Origin: CAWCJL01 sp963795775
GTDB lineage: Bacteria; Acidobacteriota; Terriglobia; Terriglobales; Acidobacteriaceae
NCBI GenBank assembly: GCA_963795775.1
Contig: CAWCJL010000003.1
Coordinates: forward strand, 372,001-436,000
DNA: 64,000 bases
Reading direction: 5' to 3'
Within the stretch, counting starts at the first letter, position 1, and each line of letters opens with the position of its first letter. Below, in pieces: positions 8,040 through 17,317 of the stretch. The notes under the pieces are model-generated. The model was not told the origin of the DNA and ran no database searches. It worked only from the letters and a program-made list of their open reading frames with translations. The position numbers were made by a program, and so were the translations under genes.

Positions 8040-11000
8040 ATGCTCAAGCTTAAGAAGATCCAGATACTCGGCTTCAAGTCCTTTTGCGACCGTACGGAAG
8101 TGGTGCTTCCCGGCGAGGGCCTGGCCGCCGTGGTCGGCCCCAATGGCTGCGGGAAATCCAACATCCTGGACGCGGTGAGCTGGGTACTCGGCGAGCAATC
8201 GGCCAAATCCCTGCGGGGCGCCAAGATGGAAGACGTCATCTTTGCCGGGACCCGCGACCGCAAGCCGCTGGGCATGGCCGAGGTTTCGCTCACGCTGATC
8301 GATCCGGATGCCTACGGCGACGGCCCGCTCTTGCGGCTGGCCGAGGAAGACGAACCCGCCGAGGAGGCGCAGGGCACCGCCGACTGGGACGAGGGGAAGC
8401 GCCGCCAGGAACGCGCCATCGAAACGGAAGAGATCATTGCCGAAGCGCAGCCCGGAGAGATCCTCGAAGACGACGAGGAGAAGGGCAGCCCCGCACCGCA
8501 CCCCTCCGGTGTGCCCGACGAGGCAAGTGCCGCCGCGCAGGACGGCGCCGTCGTCCTGAAGATTCGGCGCAGGAAGTTCAGCCGCACCCCCGCCCGGGCC
8601 GGCGAGATCACCATCACTCGGCGCCTTTTCCGCAGCGGCGAAAGCGAATACCTGCTCAACGGCAAGCTCTGCCGCCTGCGCGACATCCAGGACATCTTCA
8701 TGGGCACAGGCCTGGGCCCGGAAAGCTACGCCATCATCGAGCAGGAGCGCATCGGCCAGCTCCTGAGCTCCAAGCCCTACGATCGCCGCGCCATCATCGA
8801 AGAAGCCGCCGGCATTACCCGCTTCAAGACCAAAAAGCGCCTGGCCGAACTGCGCCTAGAGCAGAGCAAGCAGAACCTCGCCCGGGTCAACGATATCTTC
8901 GAAGAAGTCACGCGCCAGGTGAACTCTCTCAAGCGGCAGGCGGCCAAGGCCGAGCGCTACGCCGTGGTGCGGGATGAGCTGCGCGCCAAGCTGCGCGTCG
9001 TGCTGCGCAGCAAGCTGCGCGAGATGTCCGCACGGGAAAGCGCGCTCGCTGCCGAGATGGAAGTGCTCAACGGCCGAATCGAAGAAGCCGCCGCGCAGAT
9101 GGAGATCCTCGATGCCGAGCATGCTGCAGAAGTCGCGCGCGGCTACCGGCTCGATGCTTCGGCCAAGGAAGCGAGCACGCGCACCACGCAGGCGGCGCTG
9201 GAACTGGAGCGCGCGAGCGCCCGCCAGCATGCCAACGAGGAACGCATCAGCGACCTGCAAGCACGCGTGGCCGCGGCCACTGCAGAGATGGAGCAGGCGC
9301 GCCAGCAGCTCGAAGGACTAACGGGCGAACGCGAGCAGCACAAGACCTTCCTGGAAAGCGCTGCCGGCGAAGCCGCCCGCTTTCGCGAGCAGGCCGCCGC
9401 GCAGAACACCGAGGCCCGCGAAGCAGCGCAGGCAGTGGCCGCAGCGGAGCAGCGCCTGGAAGCCGAACGCCGCCGCGCCCTCCAGCTTCTTGCTCAATCC
9501 GGCAATTCCCGCAATCAGATGGCGCAGGCGCAGGAGGCCCTTGCTGCACTGGAGCGCGAAGGCAACCGGCTGCTGGCGGAAACAGACGCGGCACGCCGCG
9601 ATCTCGAAGCGCTGGGTGTGGAACGCGGGCAGGCGTCACTGCACTTCGAATCCGTTACAGATACATTGCGCCGTCTTGAATCGGAGATCGCTTCCCTGCG
9701 TGCGGAGATCGACACCAAGCGCCGCGAAGAGAATGAGGCCAAGCGTCGCGGCGATCAGTTGCGCACCGAACGCGCTACGCTCACCGGACGCCGCGATTCA
9801 CTCGACAACCTCATCCGCGAGCACAGCTATTCCACGGACACAGTACGCAAGCTCTTCCGCGCCCGCCCGGCGAACGGACCGCAAAACGGCGCAGCGCTCG
9901 CGCCGGTAGGCACACTCGCCGATTTCCTCGAAGTCGAGGGCCAGTATGAGAACGTGGTGGACGAGTATTTGCGCGACGAGCTGAATTACATCGTGGTCAA
10001 GAGCTGGGACGCCGCCGAAGAAGGCATGCGCCTGCTCAAGACGGACGTGGACGGACGCGCCACTTTCCTCGTTCATCCCAACGATGCCGAAGCCAAGTTC
10101 TCCTTTGCGCGGGAAAACGCTGACGGCGTGTTCCAGGGCCGCGAAGACATCGTTCGCCTGCGCGATTGCGTGCGCGTTCTCGATGGCTTTGGCACCTCGC
10201 TCGAAGCCATCCTGCCGCGCCTGCGAGAAGGCTACATCACCGCGGATTCCGAAACGGCGCGCTCGCTGGCCCTCGAAAATCCGCGTGCCTTCTTCCTTTC
10301 TCCCAGCGGCGAATGCTTCCACAATGTCACCGTGACCGGCGGCAAACCGCGCGCCCAAGGTCCGCTTGCGCTTAAGCGCGAACTGCGCGATACGGAAAAG
10401 AAGCTCGGCGCGATTGAGAACGATCTGGGCCAGGTGGAGATCACCGCTGCCTCTCTGGGCCGTTCTCTCACCGAGCTCAGCAAGCGTTTGGAAGTCAAGA
10501 GTGAAGAGCGCCGCTCCGCGGAACGCGAGAGTGCGAACCACAGCGCTGCCCTGCGCCAGATGGAATCCGAGGCCAAGCGCCTGGAGCGCCGCGCCAAAGA
10601 CTGGGCCCTCGAGATTGAACGCAACAAGGACCAGCGCGCCGCGCGCCAGGCCGTAATTGAGCAGAAGAGTGAGGAGGCTGCGCGGCTCGCCGCCGAACAC
10701 GCCACCGCCGAACGGCAGCAGCGTGACTTTGAAGAGGAGCTTGCCGGCAAGCGGCAGGCGCGTGAAGTGCTGCAGCAGAAAGCGTCCGAAGCGGTTGCCG
10801 AGTTGGCCGGCCTGGAAGAACGCAAGCGCGGCGCTGAAGCATCTTTCGCGCGCATCGATCGCATGTTCGCGGAAATCGGTCGCCGCGTTGTCCAGTTGGA
10901 GCAGCAGCTCGCCGCCGCGGCTGCAGAAGAGCAGCAGCGCCGCCGCGAAAACGAAGAGCTCGCCTTGCGCCGCGAGGAACTCGAAGCCCAGCGCGATCTC

Positions 11001-11951
11001 GCCAGCCGCCAGGCAGCGCAATGGACAGAAGAAGCACGCCTGCTGCGCGTTGCCCTCCACGAGAGTGAGCAGCAGTTGAAAGTCCTGCGTGTCGAAACCG
11101 ATCAGCTTCGCGATGCACGCGGCGCCGCCACCGCCAAGGCGGCCAAGCTCTCGGCTGACCTCCAGCATTTGGGCGAGTCGGCGCTCAATGAACTGGGCAC
11201 GCCCGCGGCGGAACTGATGCTTGAGACGGACGTGCCTGAACTTGCGTCCGAAGCCCTGGCTGCCGAAGACGAGGTGTGCCGCGGCCTGAAGGCGAAGCTC
11301 GAGGCCATGGGCCCGGTCAACATGATGGCTCTGGATGAGTACAAGGAAAGCTCCGAGCGGCACGCGTTCCTGGAAACGCAGCGGCGTGACCTGCTCGACT
11401 CGATCGAGAATACGCAGTCCACCATCAAGGAAATCGACGCGATTTCCCGCACCAAGTTCAACGAGGCCTTCGCGCGCATCAACGAGAACTTCAGTGTCAC
11501 CTTCACGCGCCTCTTCAACGGCGGCCAGGCGTTCATGAAGCTGACGGATGAGGAGAATGTTGCGGAGAGCGGCATCGATATCGTCGCATCACCTCCGGGC
11601 AAGAAGCTGCAGAACGTGCTGCTGCTTTCCGGCGGAGAAAAAGCACTCACCGCGCTCTCGCTGCTGGTCGGCATCTTCCAATATCAGCCGAGCCCCTTCT
11701 GCGTTCTCGACGAAGTGGATGCACCGCTCGATGAGACCAACGTAGGCCGCCTCGCAGACATGCTGAAAGGCATGAGCGGCGAAACACAATTTGTGCTGGT
11801 CACGCACTCCAAGCGCATGATGACCTCCGCCGACCTGATCTACGGTGTCACCATGCAGGAGCCCGGCGTCTCGAAGGTGGTTTCAGTGCGCATCGGTGGC
11901 CAGGAGCGCGGGATGGAGTCACGCGGGCAGCAGCGCCTTGTTTATGCCTAG
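8040..11951 (+). CDS. smc: Chromosome segregation protein SMC
   Basis: 1303 aa condensin ATPase that organises and helps segregate chromosomes. The start MLKLKKIQILGFKSFCDRT is the family N-terminus. Walker A GPNGCGKSN begins at residue 33. Long heptad coiled coils flank a hinge (GTLADFLEVEGQYENVVDEY, with ATFLVHPND after it). The C-terminal head carries the signature LLSGGEKALTALSLL and Walker B FCVLDEVDAPLDETN. Between head strands (about residues 86-187, nt 8296-8600) there is an extra segment of roughly 100 aa, strongly acidic and low in complexity (AEEDEPAEEAQ, EILEDDEEKGS), interrupting what is normally a short loop before EITITRRLFRSGESEYLLNG. That insertion makes the protein longer than the usual 1150-1200 aa. 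Its partners ScpA/ScpB are not in the window. Confidence 0.97.
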   Translation: MLKLKKIQILGFKSFCDRTEVVLPGEGLAAVVGPNGCGKSNILDAVSWVLGEQSAKSLRGAKMEDVIFAGTRDRKPLGMAEVSLTLIDPDAYGDGPLLRLAEEDEPAEEAQGTADWDEGKRRQERAIETEEIIAEAQPGEILEDDEEKGSPAPHPSGVPDEASAAAQDGAVVLKIRRRKFSRTPARAGEITITRRLFRSGESEYLLNGKLCRLRDIQDIFMGTGLGPESYAIIEQERIGQLLSSKPYDRRAIIEEAAGITRFKTKKRLAELRLEQSKQNLARVNDIFEEVTRQVNSLKRQAAKAERYAVVRDELRAKLRVVLRSKLREMSARESALAAEMEVLNGRIEEAAAQMEILDAEHAAEVARGYRLDASAKEASTRTTQAALELERASARQHANEERISDLQARVAAATAEMEQARQQLEGLTGEREQHKTFLESAAGEAARFREQAAAQNTEAREAAQAVAAAEQRLEAERRRALQLLAQSGNSRNQMAQAQEALAALEREGNRLLAETDAARRDLEALGVERGQASLHFESVTDTLRRLESEIASLRAEIDTKRREENEAKRRGDQLRTERATLTGRRDSLDNLIREHSYSTDTVRKLFRARPANGPQNGAALAPVGTLADFLEVEGQYENVVDEYLRDELNYIVVKSWDAAEEGMRLLKTDVDGRATFLVHPNDAEAKFSFARENADGVFQGREDIVRLRDCVRVLDGFGTSLEAILPRLREGYITADSETARSLALENPRAFFLSPSGECFHNVTVTGGKPRAQGPLALKRELRDTEKKLGAIENDLGQVEITAASLGRSLTELSKRLEVKSEERRSAERESANHSAALRQMESEAKRLERRAKDWALEIERNKDQRAARQAVIEQKSEEAARLAAEHATAERQQRDFEEELAGKRQAREVLQQKASEAVAELAGLEERKRGAEASFARIDRMFAEIGRRVVQLEQQLAAAAAEEQQRRRENEELALRREELEAQRDLASRQAAQWTEEARLLRVALHESEQQLKVLRVETDQLRDARGAATAKAAKLSADLQHLGESALNELGTPAAELMLETDVPELASEALAAEDEVCRGLKAKLEAMGPVNMMALDEYKESSERHAFLETQRRDLLDSIENTQSTIKEIDAISRTKFNEAFARINENFSVTFTRLFNGGQAFMKLTDEENVAESGIDIVASPPGKKLQNVLLLSGGEKALTALSLLVGIFQYQPSPFCVLDEVDAPLDETNVGRLADMLKGMSGETQFVLVTHSKRMMTSADLIYGVTMQEPGVSKVVSVRIGGQERGMESRGQQRLVYA

Positions 11952-11969
11952 CCCTTCATCGCGGATTTG

Positions 11970-12632
11970 ATGAAAAAGGTTCTCCTTTCCTGGAGCAGCG
12001 GCAAGGACAGCGCGTGGGCGCTGCACGTCTTACGTCAGAGCGGCGAGTACGAGGTCGTTGGGCTTCTCACCACGCTCAACGGCGCGTTCGACCGTGTCGC
12101 GATGCACAGCACGCGCCGTGCGTTGGTCGAAGCGCAGGCCGCCGCTGCTGGTCTTCCCTTGATGCAGGTGCCGCTTCCCTGGCCTTGCGCCAACGAGCAC
12201 TATGAAGCGGCCATGGCACAGGCCTGCCGCCAGGCCATGGCGCAAGGCATCGAGGCCATCGCGTTCGGTGACCTGTTCCTCGAAGAAGTGCGCCAGTACC
12301 GCGAGCAGCGGCTGGCCGGCACTGGACTGGCGCCAATCTTTCCTCTGTGGGGGTGCAACACCAACGCGTTGATAAGCGACATGCTCGACGCAGGTCTGGG
12401 CGCGCGCATCGTTTGCCTCGATCCGAAGGTGATGCCGGAACGCTTCGCGGGCCGGGAGCTCGATCGCGCATGCATCGCGGAGCTCCCGCCAGGTGTGGAC
12501 CCGTGCGGCGAGAATGGCGAGTTCCACACCTTCGCGCATCGCGGTCCCATGTTCGCTCACTCCATCTCCATCGCCAACGGAGAAACGGTGGCACGCGACG
12601 GCTTCGTCTTCACCGACCTGCTACTTTCGTAG
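11970..12632 (+). CDS. PP-loop ATPase, Dph6-related (adenine nucleotide alpha hydrolase-like)
   Basis: 220 aa from ATG 11970 (a TTG immediately before would add one residue). MKKVLLSWSSGKDSAWALHV carries the SSGKDS pyrophosphate-binding loop of N-type ATP pyrophosphatases. Other family features are GLLTTLNGAFDRVAMHSTRR, FGDLFLEEVRQYRE and DPCGENGEFHTFAHRGPMF. Archaeal and eukaryotic relatives amidate diphthine on EF-2, but bacteria lack diphthamide, so the bacterial substrate is unknown. It starts 18 bases after smc on the same strand and may share its transcript. Confidence 0.85.
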   Translation: MKKVLLSWSSGKDSAWALHVLRQSGEYEVVGLLTTLNGAFDRVAMHSTRRALVEAQAAAAGLPLMQVPLPWPCANEHYEAAMAQACRQAMAQGIEAIAFGDLFLEEVRQYREQRLAGTGLAPIFPLWGCNTNALISDMLDAGLGARIVCLDPKVMPERFAGRELDRACIAELPPGVDPCGENGEFHTFAHRGPMFAHSISIANGETVARDGFVFTDLLLS

Positions 12633-12760
12633 CCATTACTGCGGTGCGCCTGGCGCACACCTCCGGCACGGCCAGCAACGGTAGTCCTTCGTTGACAAAG
12701 CCCCGCTTCCCTCCGAGAATCGAAGGGTCACTTCCTTGCAGTCAGGAACTCATTCACACA

Positions 12761-13654
12761 GTGTCCGTGCTCCTTCAAACCGATTTTCCGGGCTTACCTC
12801 TGCTGGCGCGCGGTAAAGTGCGCGACCTGTATGCAGTGGGCGATCACCTGCTGCTGGTCGCCACCGATCGCATCTCCGCTTTTGATCACGTGCTCGCTAC
12901 CGGCATTCCTGGCAAGGGCAAAATCCTGACGCAGCTTTCGCTCTTCTGGTTCGGCCTGCTGCGCGACATCGTGCCCAATCACCTCATCACCGCGGACGTG
13001 CGGAAGTATCCTTCCGAACTCCAGCCCTATGCCGATGAACTCCGCGACCGCTCCATGCTGGTCAAGCGCGCGCAGATGTTCCCCGTCGAATGCGTGGTGC
13101 GCGGCTACCTCTCGGGTTCCGGATGGAAGGACTACCGGCACAACGGCAAGCTCTGCGGTAACGAGCTGCCCAAGGGCCTGCATGAATCCAGCAAGCTCCC
13201 CGCGCCGCTCTTTACTCCGGCCACCAAGAGTGCCAGCGGCGAGCACGACGAGAACATCTCGTTCCAGGAAATGGAAACGCGCATCGGCGTGCCCGCGGCT
13301 GCGCGGCTGCAGGGTCTCAGTCTCGCCATCTACGACAAAGCCGCAACCTATGCAGCGGAGCGCGGCCTGATCCTGGCGGATACCAAGTTTGAATTCGGCG
13401 TCACGCCCGATGGCATCGTTCTCGCGGACGAAGTGCTCACGCCCGACTCCTCCCGTTATTGGCCCGCTGCCGAGTACAAGCCTGGCGGCCCACAGCCCTC
13501 CTTCGACAAACAGTTCGTCCGCGATTACCTCGAAGAGATCCATTGGAACAAACAGGCGCCAGCCCCGTCTCTTCCCGAAGAGGTGGTCCAAAAGACGCAA
13601 GGGAAGTATCTGGAAGCCTATCGGCTCCTGACTGGCAAAGACCTCAGCCTCTAA
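12761..13654 (+). CDS. purC: Phosphoribosylaminoimidazole-succinocarboxamide synthase
   Basis: 297 aa ligase that joins aspartate to CAIR with ATP in purine biosynthesis. RGKVRDLYAVGDHLLLVATD at the N-terminus, ISAFDHVL, ECVVRGYLSGSGWKDY and FEFGVTPDGIVLADEVLTPD are diagnostic. The GTG at 12761 gives VSVLLQTDFPGLPLLARGK, the usual length; AGGA lies about 13 bases upstream. A longer frame overlaps the preceding gene but carries no homology there. It is 129 bases after the PP-loop gene and immediately followed by cvpA, a pairing of purine genes with cvpA known in other bacteria (there with purF). Confidence 0.95.
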   Translation: MSVLLQTDFPGLPLLARGKVRDLYAVGDHLLLVATDRISAFDHVLATGIPGKGKILTQLSLFWFGLLRDIVPNHLITADVRKYPSELQPYADELRDRSMLVKRAQMFPVECVVRGYLSGSGWKDYRHNGKLCGNELPKGLHESSKLPAPLFTPATKSASGEHDENISFQEMETRIGVPAAARLQGLSLAIYDKAATYAAERGLILADTKFEFGVTPDGIVLADEVLTPDSSRYWPAAEYKPGGPQPSFDKQFVRDYLEEIHWNKQAPAPSLPEEVVQKTQGKYLEAYRLLTGKDLSL

Positions 13655-13666
13655 GGTACGCACTCG

Positions 13667-14191
13667 ATGTCGCCACTCGATTGGGCAATCCTCGTTGTGC
13701 TGGTCTTATCGGTAGTGAGCGCATTCCTGCACGGTCTGCTGGTCGAGTTGTTCTCGGTCGGCGGCTTGATCGCTGGGGTCGCCATCGCGGGGCTGTACTA
13801 CGGGCAGGTCTCGCACTATCTCACGCGGTGGATGCCCTATACGGAAGCCAGAAACGCGTTTGCCTTTCTGCTGGTCGCCATCGGCATTATGATCGTGGCC
13901 GGTCTGATCGCTCGCATCCTCCGCGCCGGCCTGCGGCGTGCCGGGTTAGGCGGCGCCGACCGCCTCGCCGGGGCCGTCTTCGGATTCATCAGGGGTTCCC
14001 TCCTGGTCACCCTTGGTGTTATGGCGCTGCTGGCCTTCTTCCCGCAGCAGCCCTGGGTCCGGCAGTCCTCCCTGGCTCCCTACTTCCTCGACCTGGCGCG
14101 GGGCGGCGCAAGCTGGATGCCGGATAATTTCAGCGATCGGGTGCTGCGCGGAAGCCGCAGCACCGGTAATATGGAACAGCCGCGGCCATAG
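13667..14191 (+). CDS. CvpA family membrane protein
   Basis: 174 aa with four membrane segments in the CvpA pattern: LDWAILVVLVLSVVSAFLHG at the N-terminus, VELFSVGGLIAGVAIAGLYY, AFLLVAIGIMIVAGLIARIL, then a glycine-rich RRAGLGGADRLAGAVFGFIR loop and a final helix. E. coli CvpA is needed for colicin V production and is linked to purF; the general role concerns the envelope and is poorly defined. It starts 12 bases after purC, so the two are probably co-transcribed. Confidence 0.88.
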   Translation: MSPLDWAILVVLVLSVVSAFLHGLLVELFSVGGLIAGVAIAGLYYGQVSHYLTRWMPYTEARNAFAFLLVAIGIMIVAGLIARILRAGLRRAGLGGADRLAGAVFGFIRGSLLVTLGVMALLAFFPQQPWVRQSSLAPYFLDLARGGASWMPDNFSDRVLRGSRSTGNMEQPRP

Positions 14192-14273
14192 GCACCTTGG
14201 CAATAGCGGCACTCCCCACGGCCAGTGGTACGCGCAAAAGCCGGATCGATACCGGCAAGGAAAGAGGAGCGGC

Positions 14274-14555
14274 GTGAAACGTGAACTGGACAGCCTGGTC
14301 ACCCAGATGCATGCAGGCGGTATTACCTACGATGAGGCTGTTCGCGAGTTCAAGAAGCGCTTTATCCTGGAAGTGCTGGCGCATCACCGTGGCAATCAGT
14401 GCAAGGCCGCGCGCGAGCTCGGGATGCATCGCAACACGTTGAGCCGCACCATCGCCGAACTGGACCTCGATCCGGCGAAAATCCGCAGCGGGCTCAAGCG
14501 TCCTCCCCAGGTGGCGCGTCCAGTGCTCGAGCAGAAACAGTTGCAGCGTTCCTAG
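14274..14555 (+). CDS. Stand-alone Fis-type helix-turn-helix protein
   Basis: 93 aa from the GTG at 14274, preceded by AGAGGAG. The protein is little more than a factor-for-inversion-stimulation (NtrC C-terminal) DNA-binding domain: FKKRFILEVLAHHRGNQCKA, then ARELGMHRNTLSRTIAELDL is the HTH. There is no AAA+ or receiver domain, so it is not a sigma-54 activator. It may be a nucleoid-associated or local regulator. A longer open frame from 14013 overlaps cvpA and is not supported. It lies between cvpA and a secretin-like gene on the same strand. Confidence 0.85.
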   Translation: MKRELDSLVTQMHAGGITYDEAVREFKKRFILEVLAHHRGNQCKAARELGMHRNTLSRTIAELDLDPAKIRSGLKRPPQVARPVLEQKQLQRS

Positions 14556-14577
14556 TTTCCGGGAGTGTGCTGACCTT

Positions 14578-16584
14578 TTGTCGCCGAAGTCCTCATCCTC
14601 TTTCTTCAGTCCCGCATCCCCGGACCTAAACTCCGGCCATCGCCTGCTGCACCGTTGGCCCGCGTTACCGCGTGCCGGCAAGGTGCGCTTCCATCTAGTT
14701 TCAGCGGTGCTGGCCGCACTCTTCTTCCTGTGCTGTTCCCCGGTCATCCTGGCGCAGCAGAGCCAGCCTTCAGCCCCCGCCGCAAGCACCAGCACGCCGG
14801 CCGCGGCGCTTCCGCATGGGCACGCCAGCAGCAAGGATGTCCACGCCGCTGAGAAGTCCTACCTCGAGGGCGCCAAGGCGCTCGATCACCAGGACCTGCA
14901 TGCGGCCCTGCGCGCCTTTGCGCATGCCCATGAGCTCGCCCCGGACAATCGCGACTACGCAGAAGCCGTCCAGGTGGCGCGCGCGCACCTGGTCACGGAA
15001 TTAGTGCAGCAGGCAAACAAGGCGCGCATCCTGAACCAGCCGGCGGTCGCGCGCGCGCGTCTCGCGGAAGCATTGGAACTCGATCCGGGCAACCCCATTG
15101 CCGCGCAGCATCTCGACGATCTGGCCGACCTCGCGCTCGATCCCGCGGCAACCGAAGGGCCCACGGCGGAGGTCGCCGGCGCCATTGCACTCGCGCCTAC
15201 GGACGGAAAGCACAGCTTCCACTTCCGCGCGGCCAGCCAGGCGCTGCTGCAGCAGGTGCTGTCCGCCTACGGCATCTCGGCCACCCTGGATGCTTCGGTT
15301 CCGGGTATCAGCCTTCGCTTCGACGCAGACAACGTGGACTATGCTCAGGCAGCCACCCTGCTGCGGCTCGCTACCAACACCTTCTTCGTCCCGCTCGATC
15401 CCCGCCGCGTCCTGGTGGCCAAGGACAACCGCGAAAACCGGGCAAAGTATGAGCGGATGCTACTTGAGACCGTGTATCTGCCCGGCCTCACCGCCACTGA
15501 GATGAGCGATATGGGCAACCTCGCCCGTAACGTCTTCGAGGCCCAGCAGGCAACCGTCCAGCCCAGCTATAAAACCCTGACCGTGCGTGCGCCGGAGGAA
15601 AGGCTCGCCGCGCTCAATCGCACGCTCGCTGATCTGCTGGATGGCAAGAGCCAGCTTCTGCTCGAAGTGCGGCTTTACGAAGTAGCCAAGACCAAGACCA
15701 CCAACATCGGCGTGCAGCTTCCGCAGCAGTTCAATATCTTTAACGTCCCTACCGCGCTCAACAGCGTGCTCAACAACAACCAGGCGCTTATCCAGCAGAT
15801 CATCTCGAGTGGTCTCGCTCCAGCCGGGGACACCGCCGCCATCGCCGCCATCCTGATCGCGTCCGGACAGGTCACCGGCTCCATTCTCAATCAGCCCTTT
15901 GCCACTTTTGGCGGAGGCACCACCCTCACCGGCCTCACCATCGGGACTACTTCCGCGAATCTCGCGCTCAACTCCAGCGACACCCGTGCGCTGGATCACG
16001 TGCAACTGCGCATGCAAGACCTCGAGCCTGCCACCATCATGGCCGGTTCGCGCTACCCCATCATCCAGTCCAGCTATTCCAACCTCAGCGGCGTCAGTGC
16101 GAATATCCCGGGCCTGAACTCGGCCGGTATTTCTAGTCAGTTGGCCGCGCTTGGCCTGGGTGCATCCGACCTGGCGCAGCAGGCCATCCCGCAGGTCCAG
16201 TATGAGGACCTCGGCCTCACGCTCAAGGCCACGCCGCACATCCTGCGCACCAACAACATCGGCCTCAAGCTGGAGTTCAAGCTGCAGGCGCTCGGCGGCC
16301 AGTCGCTCAACAGCATCCCGGTGCTCACCAACCGGCAGTTCACGGCCAATGTCGAGGTGCAGGAAGGCGAAAGCACGCTGGTCACCAGCACGCTTTCCCG
16401 CTCGGAGTCCAAAGCGGTCAGCGGCGTTCCCGGTCTGAGCGAGCTGCCGGGTTTTCAAAGCGGCACCGACCAGACGCGTGACCTCAACGTCGACGAACTG
16501 GTAGTCGTCGTCACGCCGCACATTGTGCGCAAGCGCCACACCCAACTGGCTGGGCCGGTACTCCTTTTGCCACGTCATTCCTAG
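14578..16584 (+). CDS. TPR-secretin fusion, type II/III secretion system or type IV pilus secretin family
   Basis: Up to 668 aa. A signal-like segment (FHLVSAVLAALFFLCCSPVI then LAQQ) is followed by a helical repeat region (about 85-190), an N-domain-like stretch (ISLRFDADNVDYAQAATLLR), a second N domain (TVQPSYKTLTVRAPEERLAA) and a C-terminal secretin barrel domain with VQYEDLGLTLKATPHI, FTANVEVQEGESTLV and GVPGLSELPGFQS. Secretins form gated outer-membrane channels. The start is uncertain: TTG at 14578 (used here) or GTG at 14683, which would put the signal peptide at the very N-terminus. No other secretion or pilus genes are adjacent, so the machinery it serves is unknown. Confidence 0.82.
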   Translation: MSPKSSSSFFSPASPDLNSGHRLLHRWPALPRAGKVRFHLVSAVLAALFFLCCSPVILAQQSQPSAPAASTSTPAAALPHGHASSKDVHAAEKSYLEGAKALDHQDLHAALRAFAHAHELAPDNRDYAEAVQVARAHLVTELVQQANKARILNQPAVARARLAEALELDPGNPIAAQHLDDLADLALDPAATEGPTAEVAGAIALAPTDGKHSFHFRAASQALLQQVLSAYGISATLDASVPGISLRFDADNVDYAQAATLLRLATNTFFVPLDPRRVLVAKDNRENRAKYERMLLETVYLPGLTATEMSDMGNLARNVFEAQQATVQPSYKTLTVRAPEERLAALNRTLADLLDGKSQLLLEVRLYEVAKTKTTNIGVQLPQQFNIFNVPTALNSVLNNNQALIQQIISSGLAPAGDTAAIAAILIASGQVTGSILNQPFATFGGGTTLTGLTIGTTSANLALNSSDTRALDHVQLRMQDLEPATIMAGSRYPIIQSSYSNLSGVSANIPGLNSAGISSQLAALGLGASDLAQQAIPQVQYEDLGLTLKATPHILRTNNIGLKLEFKLQALGGQSLNSIPVLTNRQFTANVEVQEGESTLVTSTLSRSESKAVSGVPGLSELPGFQSGTDQTRDLNVDELVVVVTPHIVRKRHTQLAGPVLLLPRHS

Positions 16585-16605
16585 CTTCCCCGGCCTCCGC
16601 ACAGG

Positions 16606-17310
16606 GTGCTAGGCTTAGGCAGAGTGAACCCGGAGCTCCACCTTCTTTTTCAAGAGGAATACCGTGCGCTGCGCCCGCGCGCACCCATGGTTCCCTTTCA
16701 TATCCGCTTTCGCCGCTTCACCAGCCTGAACACCACCATTCGCCTGCGCGGAGGTGAAGTCCGCGTCCATCTTTCCGACCTGCTCGAAGGCGCGCCGGAG
16801 CCAGTGCTTCGCGCCATCGCGCACATCCTCATCGGCAAGCTTTACCGCAAGCCGCTCGACGCGGTGCACGTCCGCCGCTATCGCCGCTTCTCGCTCAGCG
16901 AGAGCGTGGTGCGGCAAATGGAAAGCATCCGGCAGACGCGTGGACGGAAACGGCTCCTCGGCCCCAAAGGCCGGTTCTACGATCTCGACGAGGTTTTTGA
17001 AGCCATCAACCAGCGATTCTTCTTCGGCCTCCTGGGCAGGCCCGTGCTCACCTGGAGTGCGCAGGAGTCGCGCCGCAGCCTGGGCCACTACGATCCCGCG
17101 CACAACACCATCGTGGTCAGCCGCGTCTTCGACCGCAAGACCACGCCGCGCTGCGCCATCGAATACCTGCTTTACCACGAGATGCTGCACCTGAAGCATC
17201 CCGTCACCGTCAGGGGCGGACGCCGCTGCGTGCACTCGCCGGCTTTTCAGGCTGAAGAGCGCCTCTTCCCGCAGCTTGAAGAAGCCAAGGCCTATCTGAA
17301 ACGGCTGTGA
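16606..17310 (+). CDS. SprT-like zinc metalloprotein
   Basis: 234 aa (GTG 16606; another in-frame GTG at 16624 is possible). YLLYHEMLHLKHP has the HExxH zinc-binding and catalytic motif at about residues 191-195, followed by a CVHSPAFQAEE segment with the further histidine expected in SprT-like peptidases. The preceding LGHYDPAHNTIVVSRVFD strand pattern is typical of this family. SprT/Spartan relatives cleave DNA-protein crosslinks in eukaryotes; the bacterial role is not settled. It follows the secretin gene by 21 bases. Confidence 0.8.
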   Translation: MLGLGRVNPELHLLFQEEYRALRPRAPMVPFHIRFRRFTSLNTTIRLRGGEVRVHLSDLLEGAPEPVLRAIAHILIGKLYRKPLDAVHVRRYRRFSLSESVVRQMESIRQTRGRKRLLGPKGRFYDLDEVFEAINQRFFFGLLGRPVLTWSAQESRRSLGHYDPAHNTIVVSRVFDRKTTPRCAIEYLLYHEMLHLKHPVTVRGGRRCVHSPAFQAEERLFPQLEEAKAYLKRL

Positions 17311-17317
17311 CGCTCGC

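Noticed and set aside
9798..11363. 521-codon minus-strand frame
   Set aside because: Antisense shadow of smc coiled-coil region.
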